Assembly: GCA_051877515.1 (NCBI GenBank)
Contig: JBJEIY010000050.1
Location: forward strand, 1-64,000
From: XBB1006 sp051877515
GTDB taxonomy: Bacteria > Bacillota > Clostridia > Lachnospirales > Lachnospiraceae
DNA: 64,000 nucleotides
Reading direction: 5' to 3'
In this document: piece by piece, positions 34,998 through 43,519 of the stretch
Layout: each line of letters starts with the position of its first letter
How positions within the stretch are numbered: position 1 is the stretch's first letter
Translations under genes and position numbers: made by a program
The notes under the pieces: generated by a model
Seen by the model: only the letters and a program-made list of their open reading frames with translations
Told to the model about the DNA's origin: nothing
Database searches by the model: none

Positions 34998-36350
34998 CTA
35001 TGCCTCGTTCTCTATCTGCAAAATTTCCAAATTAATTTTTTCAAGCGTATCGTAGAATGTCATGGCTTCAAAACCATAATCTCCGCATGGCAATCGGTGT
35101 ACATTAGTCACCTGGCTCTCCTGCACGTCAAACTGATAAACACGAACCTGATTTCTAAACAGTAGATCCTGTTCTTTGTAATCCGAGTGTTTCAAAAACG
35201 CATCTTTGTCTTTCATCTCATTTGCTTTGATCATATTATTGATATGCTGAAGGATAATGTCGCTGTGTGTGGTAACAAATACCGGAATTCCCATATTGGT
35301 GAGCTGAACCAACACACGCGCCACCTGCCACTGCAGTTGTGGATGAAGAGAAACCTCTGGTTCTTCAAACAATAGTGCCCCGATATTAACATACTTCAGG
35401 AATAACAGCAATGGAGTCATTTCTGTTACCACGCCTGAAGTAACATACAGTGGAAGCTTCTGTTCCGACCCCTCTGGTGTATAAGCAAAATCCTGCGCAG
35501 GTGTATCAGACACACTGATGTGGCCGGTAATTACATGATTTTCTATAAAGTTTATCAGTTCCTGAAAAAGTCCGCTTTCTTCTGATGTATCCATGCTTCC
35601 AAGTTCTTTTAGGAAATCACTGTTTGGCTTTGTCAAAAGATTCTTTCCGGTTTCCTCCAGCGTGAATTTTTCCTGAACAGCACTACCAATTAGGGTCTTG
35701 TACGTAAGCAAAAATCCAGTACGTGTTGTTGGAAGATAAACTCGTCTTGACCGTTTGGGAGTCCCCATTTCTCCATATAACATACTCTCCATAATATACG
35801 ACAGCAGGAACCAATATCCCACCTCCCCTTTTTTTAGTTTATCCCGGCTCTCCTGGTAGCCATAACGTTGAGAGTTATTCGCTGTTTTCTGGCTAATCAT
35901 AATGACGTCCTGATTCTTTTCAGCATCCATAACATTCCTAACCTCAAAAATCACTCTCATATGTTTTGGAAATTCAACCCGTAATTCTTCAATCTCCATT
36001 TCTCGATTAAATAAATTCATTAAAAACTTCTGTTTATTGTTTTTAAGAACCTGATTGATTAATTGCTGAAGTTGATTAATTTCTTTCTCACTTAGCACAT
36101 ATTCATTCGTGGTATGTTGTTCTGGAATCATTTTCTCTATAATGCTACAGCACTGCTGGAAAATCTGGGAATCCTCATCAACCACATACCCATCAAAAAA
36201 GAAGCGAACACTCAACAATCCATAAATCAATGACATAATATAGCTTTTTCCACTGTTATTATCCCCCACAAACAGCGTCAATGGTGCAACTTCCACATCT
36301 GCCTCTTCAATTTTACCAAAGTTTTTTATATGAACTATCCATCTGTTCAT
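34998..36350 (-). CDS. AAA (AAA_15/AAA_21-type) ATPase, defence-like
   Basis: 450 aa from ATG 36350, chosen for the GGAGG 7 nt upstream. ABC/SMC-type ATPase of the OLD/RloA sort: Walker A FVGDNNSGKSY (28-38), a long helical insert (about 60-330), ABC-like region and Walker B ALLFEEPEVSLHP, then FVTTHSDIILQHI. Such ATPases pair with a separate nuclease in several phage-defence systems (Septu, PARIS, AbiL/Rlo families). The downstream 34381-34995 gene is the obvious partner. The pair interrupts the EPS operon between the GT/PglD genes and the PglC gene. Confidence 0.8.
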   Translation of the reverse strand: MNRWIVHIKNFGKIEEADVEVAPLTLFVGDNNSGKSYIMSLIYGLLSVRFFFDGYVVDEDSQIFQQCCSIIEKMIPEQHTTNEYVLSEKEINQLQQLINQVLKNNKQKFLMNLFNREMEIEELRVEFPKHMRVIFEVRNVMDAEKNQDVIMISQKTANNSQRYGYQESRDKLKKGEVGYWFLLSYIMESMLYGEMGTPKRSRRVYLPTTRTGFLLTYKTLIGSAVQEKFTLEETGKNLLTKPNSDFLKELGSMDTSEESGLFQELINFIENHVITGHISVSDTPAQDFAYTPEGSEQKLPLYVTSGVVTEMTPLLLFLKYVNIGALLFEEPEVSLHPQLQWQVARVLVQLTNMGIPVFVTTHSDIILQHINNMIKANEMKDKDAFLKHSDYKEQDLLFRNQVRVYQFDVQESQVTNVHRLPCGDYGFEAMTFYDTLEKINLEILQIENEA

Positions 36351-36418
36351 CTGATTCCTCCTGATTGATCCACACGAATTCAAATTTATTATAACCATTT
36401 CCTATATATTCAATCAAT

Positions 36419-37048
36419 CTATTTTTGCACACTCCCCATAAATTCTTCCACTGTAGCACTTGATTCCGAGCTAATTCCATCCCGCCTCAACACGGTTCCT
36501 ACAGTCTGTAAGATAATCTTCCAGTCTCCAAGAAATGTGATATGATCTACATATTTTACATCCCACTCAAACTTCTCCTCCCAGGAAATTGCATTTCTTC
36601 CGTGCACCTGTGCTAACCCAGTAAAACCCGGTCTAACCTCATGCCTCCTGGCCTGGTGTTCATTGTACCTTGAAAGATAACTAACCAAAAGCGGTCTTGG
36701 CCCCACAATCGACATATCCCCTTTCAATATGTTTACCAATTCCGGGAGTTCATCCAACGAAGTGGAACGAAGTTTTTTCCCAAATCGTGTCAAACGTTCC
36801 TCATCCGGAAGCAATTCTCCACTTTCATCTTTCTGATCCATCATTGTCCGAAACTTATATAGCTTAAAAATCCTACCATTCTTTCCAGGGCGCTCCTGCG
36901 TAAAAATGATCGGCGATCCAAGTTTCGTCCGAACCAACACCGCTGTCACTGCAATAACCGGACTTAAGACAATTAGTCCCAGCAATGAGCAAACAATATC
37001 CTGAGGCCGTTTAACATATTTTTCATAAAAACCTTTTCTATGACTCAT
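36419..37048 (-). CDS. pglC: initiating phosphoglycosyl transferase, PglC type
   Basis: 209 aa, matching monotopic PglC (about 200 aa). N-terminal re-entrant helix (DIVCSLLGLIVLSPVIAVTA) and catalytic core with FKLYKFRTM, DELPELVNILKGDMSIVGPRP and the PGFTGLAQV motif. It transfers phospho-diacetylbacillosamine (or a related sugar phosphate) from UDP to undecaprenyl phosphate, the first membrane step of repeat-unit assembly. Confidence 0.9.
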   Translation of the reverse strand: MSHRKGFYEKYVKRPQDIVCSLLGLIVLSPVIAVTAVLVRTKLGSPIIFTQERPGKNGRIFKLYKFRTMMDQKDESGELLPDEERLTRFGKKLRSTSLDELPELVNILKGDMSIVGPRPLLVSYLSRYNEHQARRHEVRPGFTGLAQVHGRNAISWEEKFEWDVKYVDHITFLGDWKIILQTVGTVLRRDGISSESSATVEEFMGSVQK

Positions 37049-37076
37049 CTGGAATAACTCCTATGTAAATATTATC

Positions 37077-38357
37077 TCACTCGAAACAAGTCCGCACCAT
37101 TTCGATAATCTGTTTTTGTTCTTCTACTGTCATATTGATATCACTGGGCAGACATAATCCTCGATCAAAGATATCCATTCCAACATCCGGTACTCCACCT
37201 TCAATATAGGCGTTGGTTCTTGCCCGTCCATCTCCATCTCTAGTTACAAATGGATTCAATCTATATATTGGCTGCGCATGCATAGGTTTCCAAATTGGAC
37301 GTCCTTCTGCATTCAAATCTGCCAGTGCTTCTAATATTTCTGTGGGGCAACTTTTTCCCGGCTCTGTTATATAAAGAGCTTCTTTCTCAGAACGAACTTG
37401 CCTGCACATAGCTTCTTTTTCTATGATCATGCAGCTAAGCCAGTAGTTTGGTACGCTTTTTCCCTGCTCATAGGGATTCATATGTACCGGAAGTTTTGCT
37501 TCCTGAAAGGCCTGCTGATAGCGGTCATAAATTGCTTTTTTCCTATCTGTGTGTTCCTGCATATAGGGAAGCTGACCTCGAACTACTCCGGCAATCACAT
37601 TGCTCATACGGTAGTTATAACCGATCTCCTCATGCTGGTACCAGGGTGCTGCTTCTCTGGCTTGGGTTGACCACTTACGGACTTTATCCGCATCTTCTTT
37701 GCTGTGAAGAAGAATGGCCCCTCCGGAACTTCCTGTAATGAGTTTATTTCCATTAAAGGATATGGCTCCATAATCTCCAAAAGAACCTGTATATCTTCCC
37801 ACATAGGTAGCATTCAATGCTTCTGCCGCATCTTCCACGATAAGTGCACCATGCTCATCACAGATTTCTCTGATCTCTTTGATTTTGGCGGGTGTGCCAT
37901 ACAAGTGTACCAGCACCAGAATTTTTACTTCCGGATAGATTTCAAAGGCTTTCCTTAATGCTTCCGGATCCATGTTCCAGGTGTCGTATTCCGTATCGAT
38001 AAATACCGGAATACCTCCTTCGTATACAACCGGGTTGACGGTCGCATCAAAGGTCATATCAGAACAGAATACCCGTTTCCCCTCCAAGGCTCCATGTCCT
38101 ACATCCGGTCGGCCATAAACCCGTTCTCCGGCCAATTTTACCGCCATATGTAAGGCTGCCGTACCGGAAGAAAGTGCAACGCAATGTTTGCATCCGATCT
38201 TTTCGCACAACTGCGCTTCCACCTGATTAAGGTTCTCACCCACGGTGGACATCCAGTTGGTTTCATAGGCTTCTTTCATATATTTCAGCTCATCGCCATG
38301 CATACAGGGCGATGCCAACCAAACTTTTTTCTCGAATCGTTTTGTATTATTTTCCAT
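37077..38357 (-). CDS. pglE: DegT/DnrJ aminotransferase, PglE type
   Basis: 426 aa from ATG 38357 (GGTGAG 5 nt upstream); it overlaps the end of the preceding chimeric gene by 11 nt. PLP Lys in ISFNGNKLITGSSGG; CVALSSGTAALHMAVKL at the phosphate site. It aminates C4 of UDP-4-keto-6-deoxy-GlcNAc made by PglF. Closest in type to the LegC/PglE subgroup (SPCMHGDELKYMKEAYETN, NWMSTVG). Confidence 0.87.
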   Translation of the reverse strand: MENNTKRFEKKVWLASPCMHGDELKYMKEAYETNWMSTVGENLNQVEAQLCEKIGCKHCVALSSGTAALHMAVKLAGERVYGRPDVGHGALEGKRVFCSDMTFDATVNPVVYEGGIPVFIDTEYDTWNMDPEALRKAFEIYPEVKILVLVHLYGTPAKIKEIREICDEHGALIVEDAAEALNATYVGRYTGSFGDYGAISFNGNKLITGSSGGAILLHSKEDADKVRKWSTQAREAAPWYQHEEIGYNYRMSNVIAGVVRGQLPYMQEHTDRKKAIYDRYQQAFQEAKLPVHMNPYEQGKSVPNYWLSCMIIEKEAMCRQVRSEKEALYITEPGKSCPTEILEALADLNAEGRPIWKPMHAQPIYRLNPFVTRDGDGRARTNAYIEGGVPDVGMDIFDRGLCLPSDINMTVEEQKQIIEMVRTCFE

Positions 38358-39021
38358 ATATCTCACCACTTTGTATCCATGTTTCGTCCGGAACATGGAT
38401 ATTCTTCAGTATCATTCCACCACAGTCAAGCCTGCTGTAGTTTCCCACTTTTGCCCCACTATTAACCAACGCATTGGATGCCAGGATGCAGAAGTCTCCA
38501 ATTACTGCTTCTCCCACAGTACACTGCGGCATAATCGCTACACCCTCCCCCAAAGTCGCTTTGGGCGAAATGGTGGCCGCATGGGAAACAATGTTAGGAA
38601 TCAGAAAGCCCTGCTCTTTAATGAGGGTTGCGTACTTCTTTCGTTTCTCACAGTCTCCGATGGCAACGAAAGCGCAGGGGTACTCGCTTTTATACCGAAG
38701 CACATCTTTACATCGGCCGATGATGTCTTCCCCCGTGATGTAATCATCCAAAAAATGGATTTTGCGAAACACATTCAGGGACTGGGCGATGTCCATGATA
38801 TCCCGGCCGTGGGTTCCTGCACCCAGGATCAGCAGGTTTAATTGGGTAGCTATTCTGGGTTGATCCGGGTCGTATCCCAAGGTCTCCATACGCCGTTTGA
38901 TGGCTTCTTCTTTGGTATCGCCATAGACGGTTCCGTACAGGGTTTTTCCGCTTTCCGATATGCCCCTGCGATAACGGGCTTCCCATTTTCCATTTTTACG
39001 CTGATAGACTAGTTTTGCCAT
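38347..39021 (-). CDS. chimera: integrase-type N-terminal DNA-binding domain fused to PglD-like acetyltransferase
   Basis: 224 aa, first gene of the EPS operon. Residues 1-58 (KLVYQRKNGKWEARYRRGIS, LYGTVYGDTKEEAIKRR) match the AP2-like/arm-binding N-terminal domain of tyrosine integrases; residues about 60-224 are PglD-like (LLILGAGTHGRDIMDIAQ; beta-helix HAATISPKATLGEGVAI). The usual catalytic-base His region (DHD) is NSGAKVGNYSRLD here, so acetyltransferase activity may be altered. GAGGGG lies 6 nt before the ATG. A regulatory or fusion-by-recombination origin is possible; no integrase catalytic domain is nearby. Confidence 0.75.
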   Translation of the reverse strand: MAKLVYQRKNGKWEARYRRGISESGKTLYGTVYGDTKEEAIKRRMETLGYDPDQPRIATQLNLLILGAGTHGRDIMDIAQSLNVFRKIHFLDDYITGEDIIGRCKDVLRYKSEYPCAFVAIGDCEKRKKYATLIKEQGFLIPNIVSHAATISPKATLGEGVAIMPQCTVGEAVIGDFCILASNALVNSGAKVGNYSRLDCGGMILKNIHVPDETWIQSGEIYGK

Positions 39022-39059
39022 GGCAGCCCCTCATTTTTCGACATAATCATACAGTTATA

Positions 39060-39088
39060 ATCATACTCCTATTATGTGTATGCGTCAA
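39060..39088 (-). promoter_or_regulatory. EPS operon promoter
   Basis: On the minus strand TTGACG (39083-39088), a 17-nt spacer and TATGAT (39060-39065), giving a start about 30 nt before the first EPS gene. No other strong promoter is seen inside the 25-kb operon. Confidence 0.65.
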
Positions 39089-39160
39089 TGTTTTCTTGTG
39101 GAGTTGGGAGATTTTGGGAGTGAAAGTTTGGTGTGGTTTGGTGCGATTTGAATAGAAAGC

Positions 39161-39191
39161 AGGTCGGTGGCTTATGCCCCCGACCTTTTTT
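39161..39191 (+). terminator. plus-strand terminator-like hairpin between EPS and RloB
   Basis: AGGTCGG.T.GGC/GCC.C.CCGACCT with a TTAT loop, then T6 on the plus strand. It could stop antisense read-through. It may also weakly end the RloAB transcript on the minus strand, where the tail is less T-rich. Confidence 0.6.
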
Positions 39192-39211
39192 CACAAAACA
39201 TTCATTTTTAT

Positions 39212-39916
39212 TTATCCACACAAATATTCTACTTCGTCTAGAAGACGTTCAATGAGTTTATATATATCTGCTTCCGGATTCATCTTTTTAATATCCCTAT
39301 CTATTTTTAATCCTGCATCTTTCCAATGTTTTTCCAACATTTTTGCATTTTCGACTGCGGCACGGATTTTTTCATTACCATTGCTTCCAAGAATTTTACC
39401 TATTGTTCCCGGTGCAGCCTTAACTTTAGTAGTATATTTTGTTATACCTAAGTATTCGCGCATCAATCTAATTATATTTCTTTTATTATTTTTACCATCC
39501 GGTTCCAAATCTTGAAAATGCATGACCAACCAGGTCTCGAACAGTAAATTTGAATAATCTAAATAATAATTATTTTCAGATTGCTTCATAAGCGTTATTA
39601 CATTTTGTATATCCTCTGGTGCATCGCAATCAAACACCAAATGTTTTTCATAATAAAGAAATTTACTGGCATTATCTCCGTCTTGTAAAAACTCCTCTGC
39701 AAATTTAAATACATGCATTGCATTACCTTCTGTATTAATCGGTTCAATAACGATATCCGAATACTTAGCTCGTAAATTTTTATTTATATATTTTTTAAAG
39801 TAATCTAGATAATTATATTCTGTGGCTCCTTCACAAAAAATTAATAGCTTTCCTGCATTTTCAGGTTTTGGATTTATAACTTTTCTCTCATTGTTTACTA
39901 ATCTTGGCACAACCAC
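39212..39916 (-). CDS. rloB: RloB family protein
   Basis: 234 aa RloB domain: LLIFCEGATEYNYLDYFKKY (TOPRIM-like acidic start), HLVFDCD, and NLLFETWLVMHFQDLEP. RloB partners an RloA-type ATPase and is thought to act as the nuclease or effector; related pairs (AbiL-like) abort phage infection. It uses a GTG start with AGGTGA upstream and overlaps the end of the ATPase gene by 19 nt, so it is translationally coupled. Confidence 0.85.
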   Translation of the reverse strand: MVVPRLVNNERKVINPKPENAGKLLIFCEGATEYNYLDYFKKYINKNLRAKYSDIVIEPINTEGNAMHVFKFAEEFLQDGDNASKFLYYEKHLVFDCDAPEDIQNVITLMKQSENNYYLDYSNLLFETWLVMHFQDLEPDGKNNKRNIIRLMREYLGITKYTTKVKAAPGTIGKILGSNGNEKIRAAVENAKMLEKHWKDAGLKIDRDIKKMNPEADIYKLIERLLDEVEYLCG

Positions 39917-41190
39917 TCACCTGCCATTTCTTCATAAACATCATCCGAAAAGACTGGGATAGCTCCATATTTTCCAGCCATATAATCTTTTGAAAAACTT
40001 GCGTCCGATCTCGCCTTGATATCTGCCAATGTATACACACTAGATACGCCCATGTCGTTTTTTTCAACAAAAGCTATTTCATCTCTTCTAAATTGATTCC
40101 GATTCATCAGCGAAATATCATGCGTTGTAAAAATTAACTGCGCTTCCTTATTCATCTTTCCTTGAAATAGGTCAACGATAAATTTTGTCAAAATAGGATG
40201 CAATCGCGCAGACAGTTCATCCACAATAAAAACGCCTCCCTCTTCAATTATATTTAAAATATACTGAATAAAAGAAAAATATCTAATTGTACCGGAAGAC
40301 TCCATATTGAGTTCAAACTTTTCTTGTCTCACAATATTTCCTTTGTCATCATACACATCATGAATCGTTTTTACATCATATGGATGTCTGTCTTTTGTCT
40401 TTTCATTGATGTTTTCTTCTATGCTAAGGCCGGTTACTCCTACATCTACAACTTTAATGAACTTCTCAATTGTTTTTTTATATTCTTTATCTGTTACAAT
40501 CCTTTCTGAGAAACCGACTCCGGAAACGAATCCTTTTACACTTCCTTCAAGAATCAACTCAAAATGTACATTAAACTTATTCTTTAAGAAATCCTTAAAG
40601 CTATCAACTATTTTTTTTACTTCACCTTCAGCAAAAAAATCCAAAACACCGATATATAATCGATCTGCCCTTTGCCTATCGATTTTTTTCAACTCATTTT
40701 CGTACTTTTTGCCAAACGAAATAGACTCTTCCCTTCGATCAAATACGATTTTATCATCAACCATTAACCATTCTTCCTTGATGCTATACTTTTTTTCAGC
40801 CGGAATATCATGTATAACGAATCCATATTGAAAAGTTTGATTATTTGAGCTAAAAAGTATTTCAAACTCGGAATCATCACTCGTCTGTTCACTCAGTTTA
40901 AATGTGCTTCGCTTTACACTTGGCATTTTATCACCAAAATCGACTTCATCGTTTCTATTTCCCGCATCAAAAAACTGATTGTATACAAAGCTCTCAAAAT
41001 AATAAAGTGCACTAATTAAGTTTGATTTTCCGCTTGCATTTTTTCCATAAATTGCTAATGTCTTAACAGCTTTATTTTTCCCGTTTTCTATTATGTGATT
41101 TTTCATGTCCTTATATGAGATAGCTCTCATATCTAAAATCACCTCATCTTTAAAAGATGCAAAGTTTTTTACTCTAAACATTATTAACAT
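39898..41190 (-). CDS. rloA: RloA-type AAA ATPase
   Basis: 430 aa ABC/SMC-like ATPase: Walker A LAIYGKNASGKSNLISALYY (about 47-66), a long helical/beta insert, Walker B VFIVDELSARLHPILT, then FTTHDISLMNRNQ. Two start codons, 41190 or 41181, are equally supported. With RloB it forms a two-gene putative defence operon next to the EPS locus. A roughly 220-nt structured leader with a small ORF precedes it. Confidence 0.85.
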   Translation of the reverse strand: MLIMFRVKNFASFKDEVILDMRAISYKDMKNHIIENGKNKAVKTLAIYGKNASGKSNLISALYYFESFVYNQFFDAGNRNDEVDFGDKMPSVKRSTFKLSEQTSDDSEFEILFSSNNQTFQYGFVIHDIPAEKKYSIKEEWLMVDDKIVFDRREESISFGKKYENELKKIDRQRADRLYIGVLDFFAEGEVKKIVDSFKDFLKNKFNVHFELILEGSVKGFVSGVGFSERIVTDKEYKKTIEKFIKVVDVGVTGLSIEENINEKTKDRHPYDVKTIHDVYDDKGNIVRQEKFELNMESSGTIRYFSFIQYILNIIEEGGVFIVDELSARLHPILTKFIVDLFQGKMNKEAQLIFTTHDISLMNRNQFRRDEIAFVEKNDMGVSSVYTLADIKARSDASFSKDYMAGKYGAIPVFSDDVYEEMAGEWLCQD

Positions 41191-41246
41191 AACATTTCCC
41201 CATTTCTGTTTTATTGGTTAAATTATATATTAATCATACGCGAAAA

Positions 41247-41351
41247 TCAACGAGCCATTCGTGTTTTTCGAATTTTTATTCTGTTTTTTCTTCTTTTTTC
41301 ATTTCTTGCAATCCAAAAATACGGTTTTTCCGAAAGGTGCTTAAAAACCAT
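41247..41351 (-). CDS. tiny basic ORF upstream of RloA
   Basis: 34 codons (starts MVFKHLSEKPYFWIARNE, then almost only Lys/Arg/Ile/Thr). Its ribosome site is the best in the neighbourhood: CGGAGGAG 4 nt before the ATG. It ends 57 nt before rloA. It may be a leader peptide controlling rloAB, a small antitoxin-like or RNA-binding peptide, or chance. No family is known to me. Confidence 0.45.
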   Translation of the reverse strand: MVFKHLSEKPYFWIARNEKRRKNRIKIRKTRMAR

Positions 41352-41373
41352 ATTTTCTCCTCCGTATAATAAA

Positions 41374-41401
41374 ATACTCCTACTTCTTAGAGTAGGAGTA
41401 T
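41374..41401. promoter_or_regulatory. perfect 11-bp-arm hairpin before the tiny ORF
   Basis: ATACTCCTACT, a 6-nt loop, and AGTAGGAGTAT. On the minus strand it is followed by TTTTATTATA and then by the SD of the tiny ORF, so it could be an operator, an attenuator or an RNA protection element. Confidence 0.6.
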
Positions 41402-41458
41402 AAGATGCTATCTTCTCATTGAGCTTTTTTTAGTTTACCCTGCTCGTGGCTCTACGAA

Positions 41459-41484
41459 CCAGTCTTCCGATTGGATATTTTTTT
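41459..41484 (+). terminator. plus-strand terminator in the RloAB leader region
   Basis: CCAGTC/GATTGG stem with a TTCC loop, then ATATTTTTTT. It could end a short plus-strand antisense RNA across the leader, as TATAAT at 41365-41370 lies about 90 nt upstream with a poor -35. The rest of 41402-41711 is AT-rich with small hairpins (AAGAAAT/ATTTCTT near 41545) and no gene I can support. Confidence 0.45.
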
Positions 41485-41711
41485 AATTAACGTTTCGTTA
41501 TCCTACGACAAACATCTTCTTGCGAAGAAAAAGAGAAGATAAAGAAATCTATTCGATTTCTTACTTATATTATATCTTGTATTTAGAAAAAAGATATTGG
41601 TAATTGATACAAAAAATTCAACATTTTTTTCACATTTTGTCGTTTTTTGTAATATTGGAAAGCCCTATAGGAGCCCTCAGCCCAACCAACATCTTTCTTC
41701 TTTTCCCTATC

Positions 41712-43148
41712 CTATTTTTTTAACTCTTCCGCCATCTGTTGCATTTTGTCCCTCAGGCCACGAACCTCATCCGACCATGGCCGCTTTTTTTGCCAGGTTA
41801 TGGTATTCTGTGCCTCAAAATCCCCAGTAACGATTCCGTTCGCAAAAAAGAATTTCTTTTCATCCTCCAGGTACAAATTATATACTATTTTCTGGTAGTC
41901 CTTTGTATAAAGTGCAGTCACAGGCTCGTACTCTCCCCATTCTGTCTGGATCTCATCTCCGCCTCGCAGCTCACTTACCGGGATCACTCCCCGTTTTGTC
42001 TGCACCGGGTGGGAATCTGTAACCTCCAATTGTTTTCCGCCGGCCGTCTCCAAATGCACGATGGTTTCTTCCAATCCGCGGAAAATATCAATAACCCTGC
42101 TGTAACCATTCGGTGTCATTACCATATCTCCGCAACGAATCTGCGAAATAAGCTGCTCTCTTCCATCCGCCATACGAATCCTCGTATCTTCACCAAGGCA
42201 GCCCCATCGGATTGAAATAGGCTCGATGATCGCTGTTGTGGGTGTATCCGCATGATCTGTGTCCAAACTTTCCACCACAATGCTGAGTGTATAGGGCATG
42301 GTTTCCCCAATAACCGTGACCTTGAAAACAAGGTGCAGGTTCATCACTGTGGATGCCTGGAAACGGTGGATATCAATATCAGTTCCCCAGTCTTCGTCAA
42401 ATTTAAAATAAATGGTCTGTCCTTCTATGTGAAACGACTTTTCATAATCTCCTGCATAGGAAATCGGCTCATCACCCGTTTCAAAAAGAAGCTGCAGGGT
42501 AGGTGCATTTGCCTCGTCGAAGCATACTTCTTTGATCTCAAATCCTTCATGAAACTCCACTTCTCCGGACACAGGAAACATGGCTCTGACTTTCCCATCC
42601 TTTGCATGATTATCCATATAACGGTAATCTTCCCCTTCTCCCCGGAATGGTTCTCGGCCATAAAGCACTATGGTTTTTTTCCCATCTCTTGCTCTGGGGG
42701 CAGATACCGTTGTAGACTCGACAATTTCTTCATCAAGGAACTCAAAATCCTGCTCACAATCCTTTGTTTTTATTGTTCCATCCGGCTCCAGCCACATGAA
42801 GTGTGTTTTTTGCTTCAGAAAGTATTTATTCTTTTTTTCTACAACATCTTTAAAAAGGGACAGTCCTTCCAGCATACTGATGTCCTGACTGCTTATATGG
42901 TCTGTCTGCAACAGACGTCCGCTTTCCTTGTCAAAAAGCTCCACGCCTATAATTGCCGCCGGTTTTTTCTCTGTAAAGCTTATAAACTCTGTTGAAAAAA
43001 CATCGCTGTTTTTCTTCCAGGCAGCCAGGATATCCGTATAAACCTTCTGACCTCCCTCTTCTGTGAGATTGCTGTCAGAGCGCTGCACTGCGCTTAAAAG
43101 TTCCGGATATTTTTTCAGTGCCTCATGGTTTCTCCAAAAATCGCTCAT
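41712..43148 (-). CDS. Hint (intein/hedgehog-fold) domain protein
   Basis: 478 aa from ATG 43148 (AGGAG 9 nt upstream). Residues 1-300 are of unknown type, beta-rich, possibly two structural domains. A Hint domain begins at the nucleophile Cys317 (CLGEDTRIRMADG), has the block-B T-x-x-H motif (TDSHPV) and ends FFANGIVTGDF. The usual His-Asn dipeptide that completes splicing is absent, and there is no C-terminal extein partner of note, so N-S shift and cleavage or ligation to a nucleophile are more likely than splicing. About 25 polar residues follow the domain. Confidence 0.75.
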   Translation of the reverse strand: MSDFWRNHEALKKYPELLSAVQRSDSNLTEEGGQKVYTDILAAWKKNSDVFSTEFISFTEKKPAAIIGVELFDKESGRLLQTDHISSQDISMLEGLSLFKDVVEKKNKYFLKQKTHFMWLEPDGTIKTKDCEQDFEFLDEEIVESTTVSAPRARDGKKTIVLYGREPFRGEGEDYRYMDNHAKDGKVRAMFPVSGEVEFHEGFEIKEVCFDEANAPTLQLLFETGDEPISYAGDYEKSFHIEGQTIYFKFDEDWGTDIDIHRFQASTVMNLHLVFKVTVIGETMPYTLSIVVESLDTDHADTPTTAIIEPISIRWGCLGEDTRIRMADGREQLISQIRCGDMVMTPNGYSRVIDIFRGLEETIVHLETAGGKQLEVTDSHPVQTKRGVIPVSELRGGDEIQTEWGEYEPVTALYTKDYQKIVYNLYLEDEKKFFFANGIVTGDFEAQNTITWQKKRPWSDEVRGLRDKMQQMAEELKK

Positions 43149-43519
43149 GGTTGTTGTCTCCTTTCTGGATGGTAAAAGTTTGTGAAACCTTTCTCTTGTG
43201 TATAAGGATATGGTACGCTTTTTATTTGGGGGAGTCAATGAATTGTGGAGGAAAGACCAGGATGTGTTCCTTGGATATTGCTATCCTATTTTAGAAAGTT
43301 TTTATGATTTATTCGGTTTACGGTTGGCTTGGTTTTTGCTATACTTAGGCTGTTCTTTTGTTATTTATCTTGTGATCATGAGGTTCTTAAGGCGGTCTTT
43401 CTGTTTCAAATCCCCAAAGTCGTGGTTATATATTGAGATAACAAAAAATTTAAATAATGTCACCACTGGTGTCACTATTCGAAAGGTGGCATAATTTGTG
43501 GAAAATGAGGCAAATAGCG

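Noticed and set aside
42252..42995. 247-codon plus-strand frame opposite the Hint-domain gene
   Set aside because: Antisense shadow; the minus-strand frame has the Hint motifs, ribosome site and normal composition.
43198..43494. 98-codon plus-strand frame with one hydrophobic stretch before hicB
   Set aside because: Poor ribosome site, odd composition, no resemblance to HicA or a known family; left out as probably non-coding.
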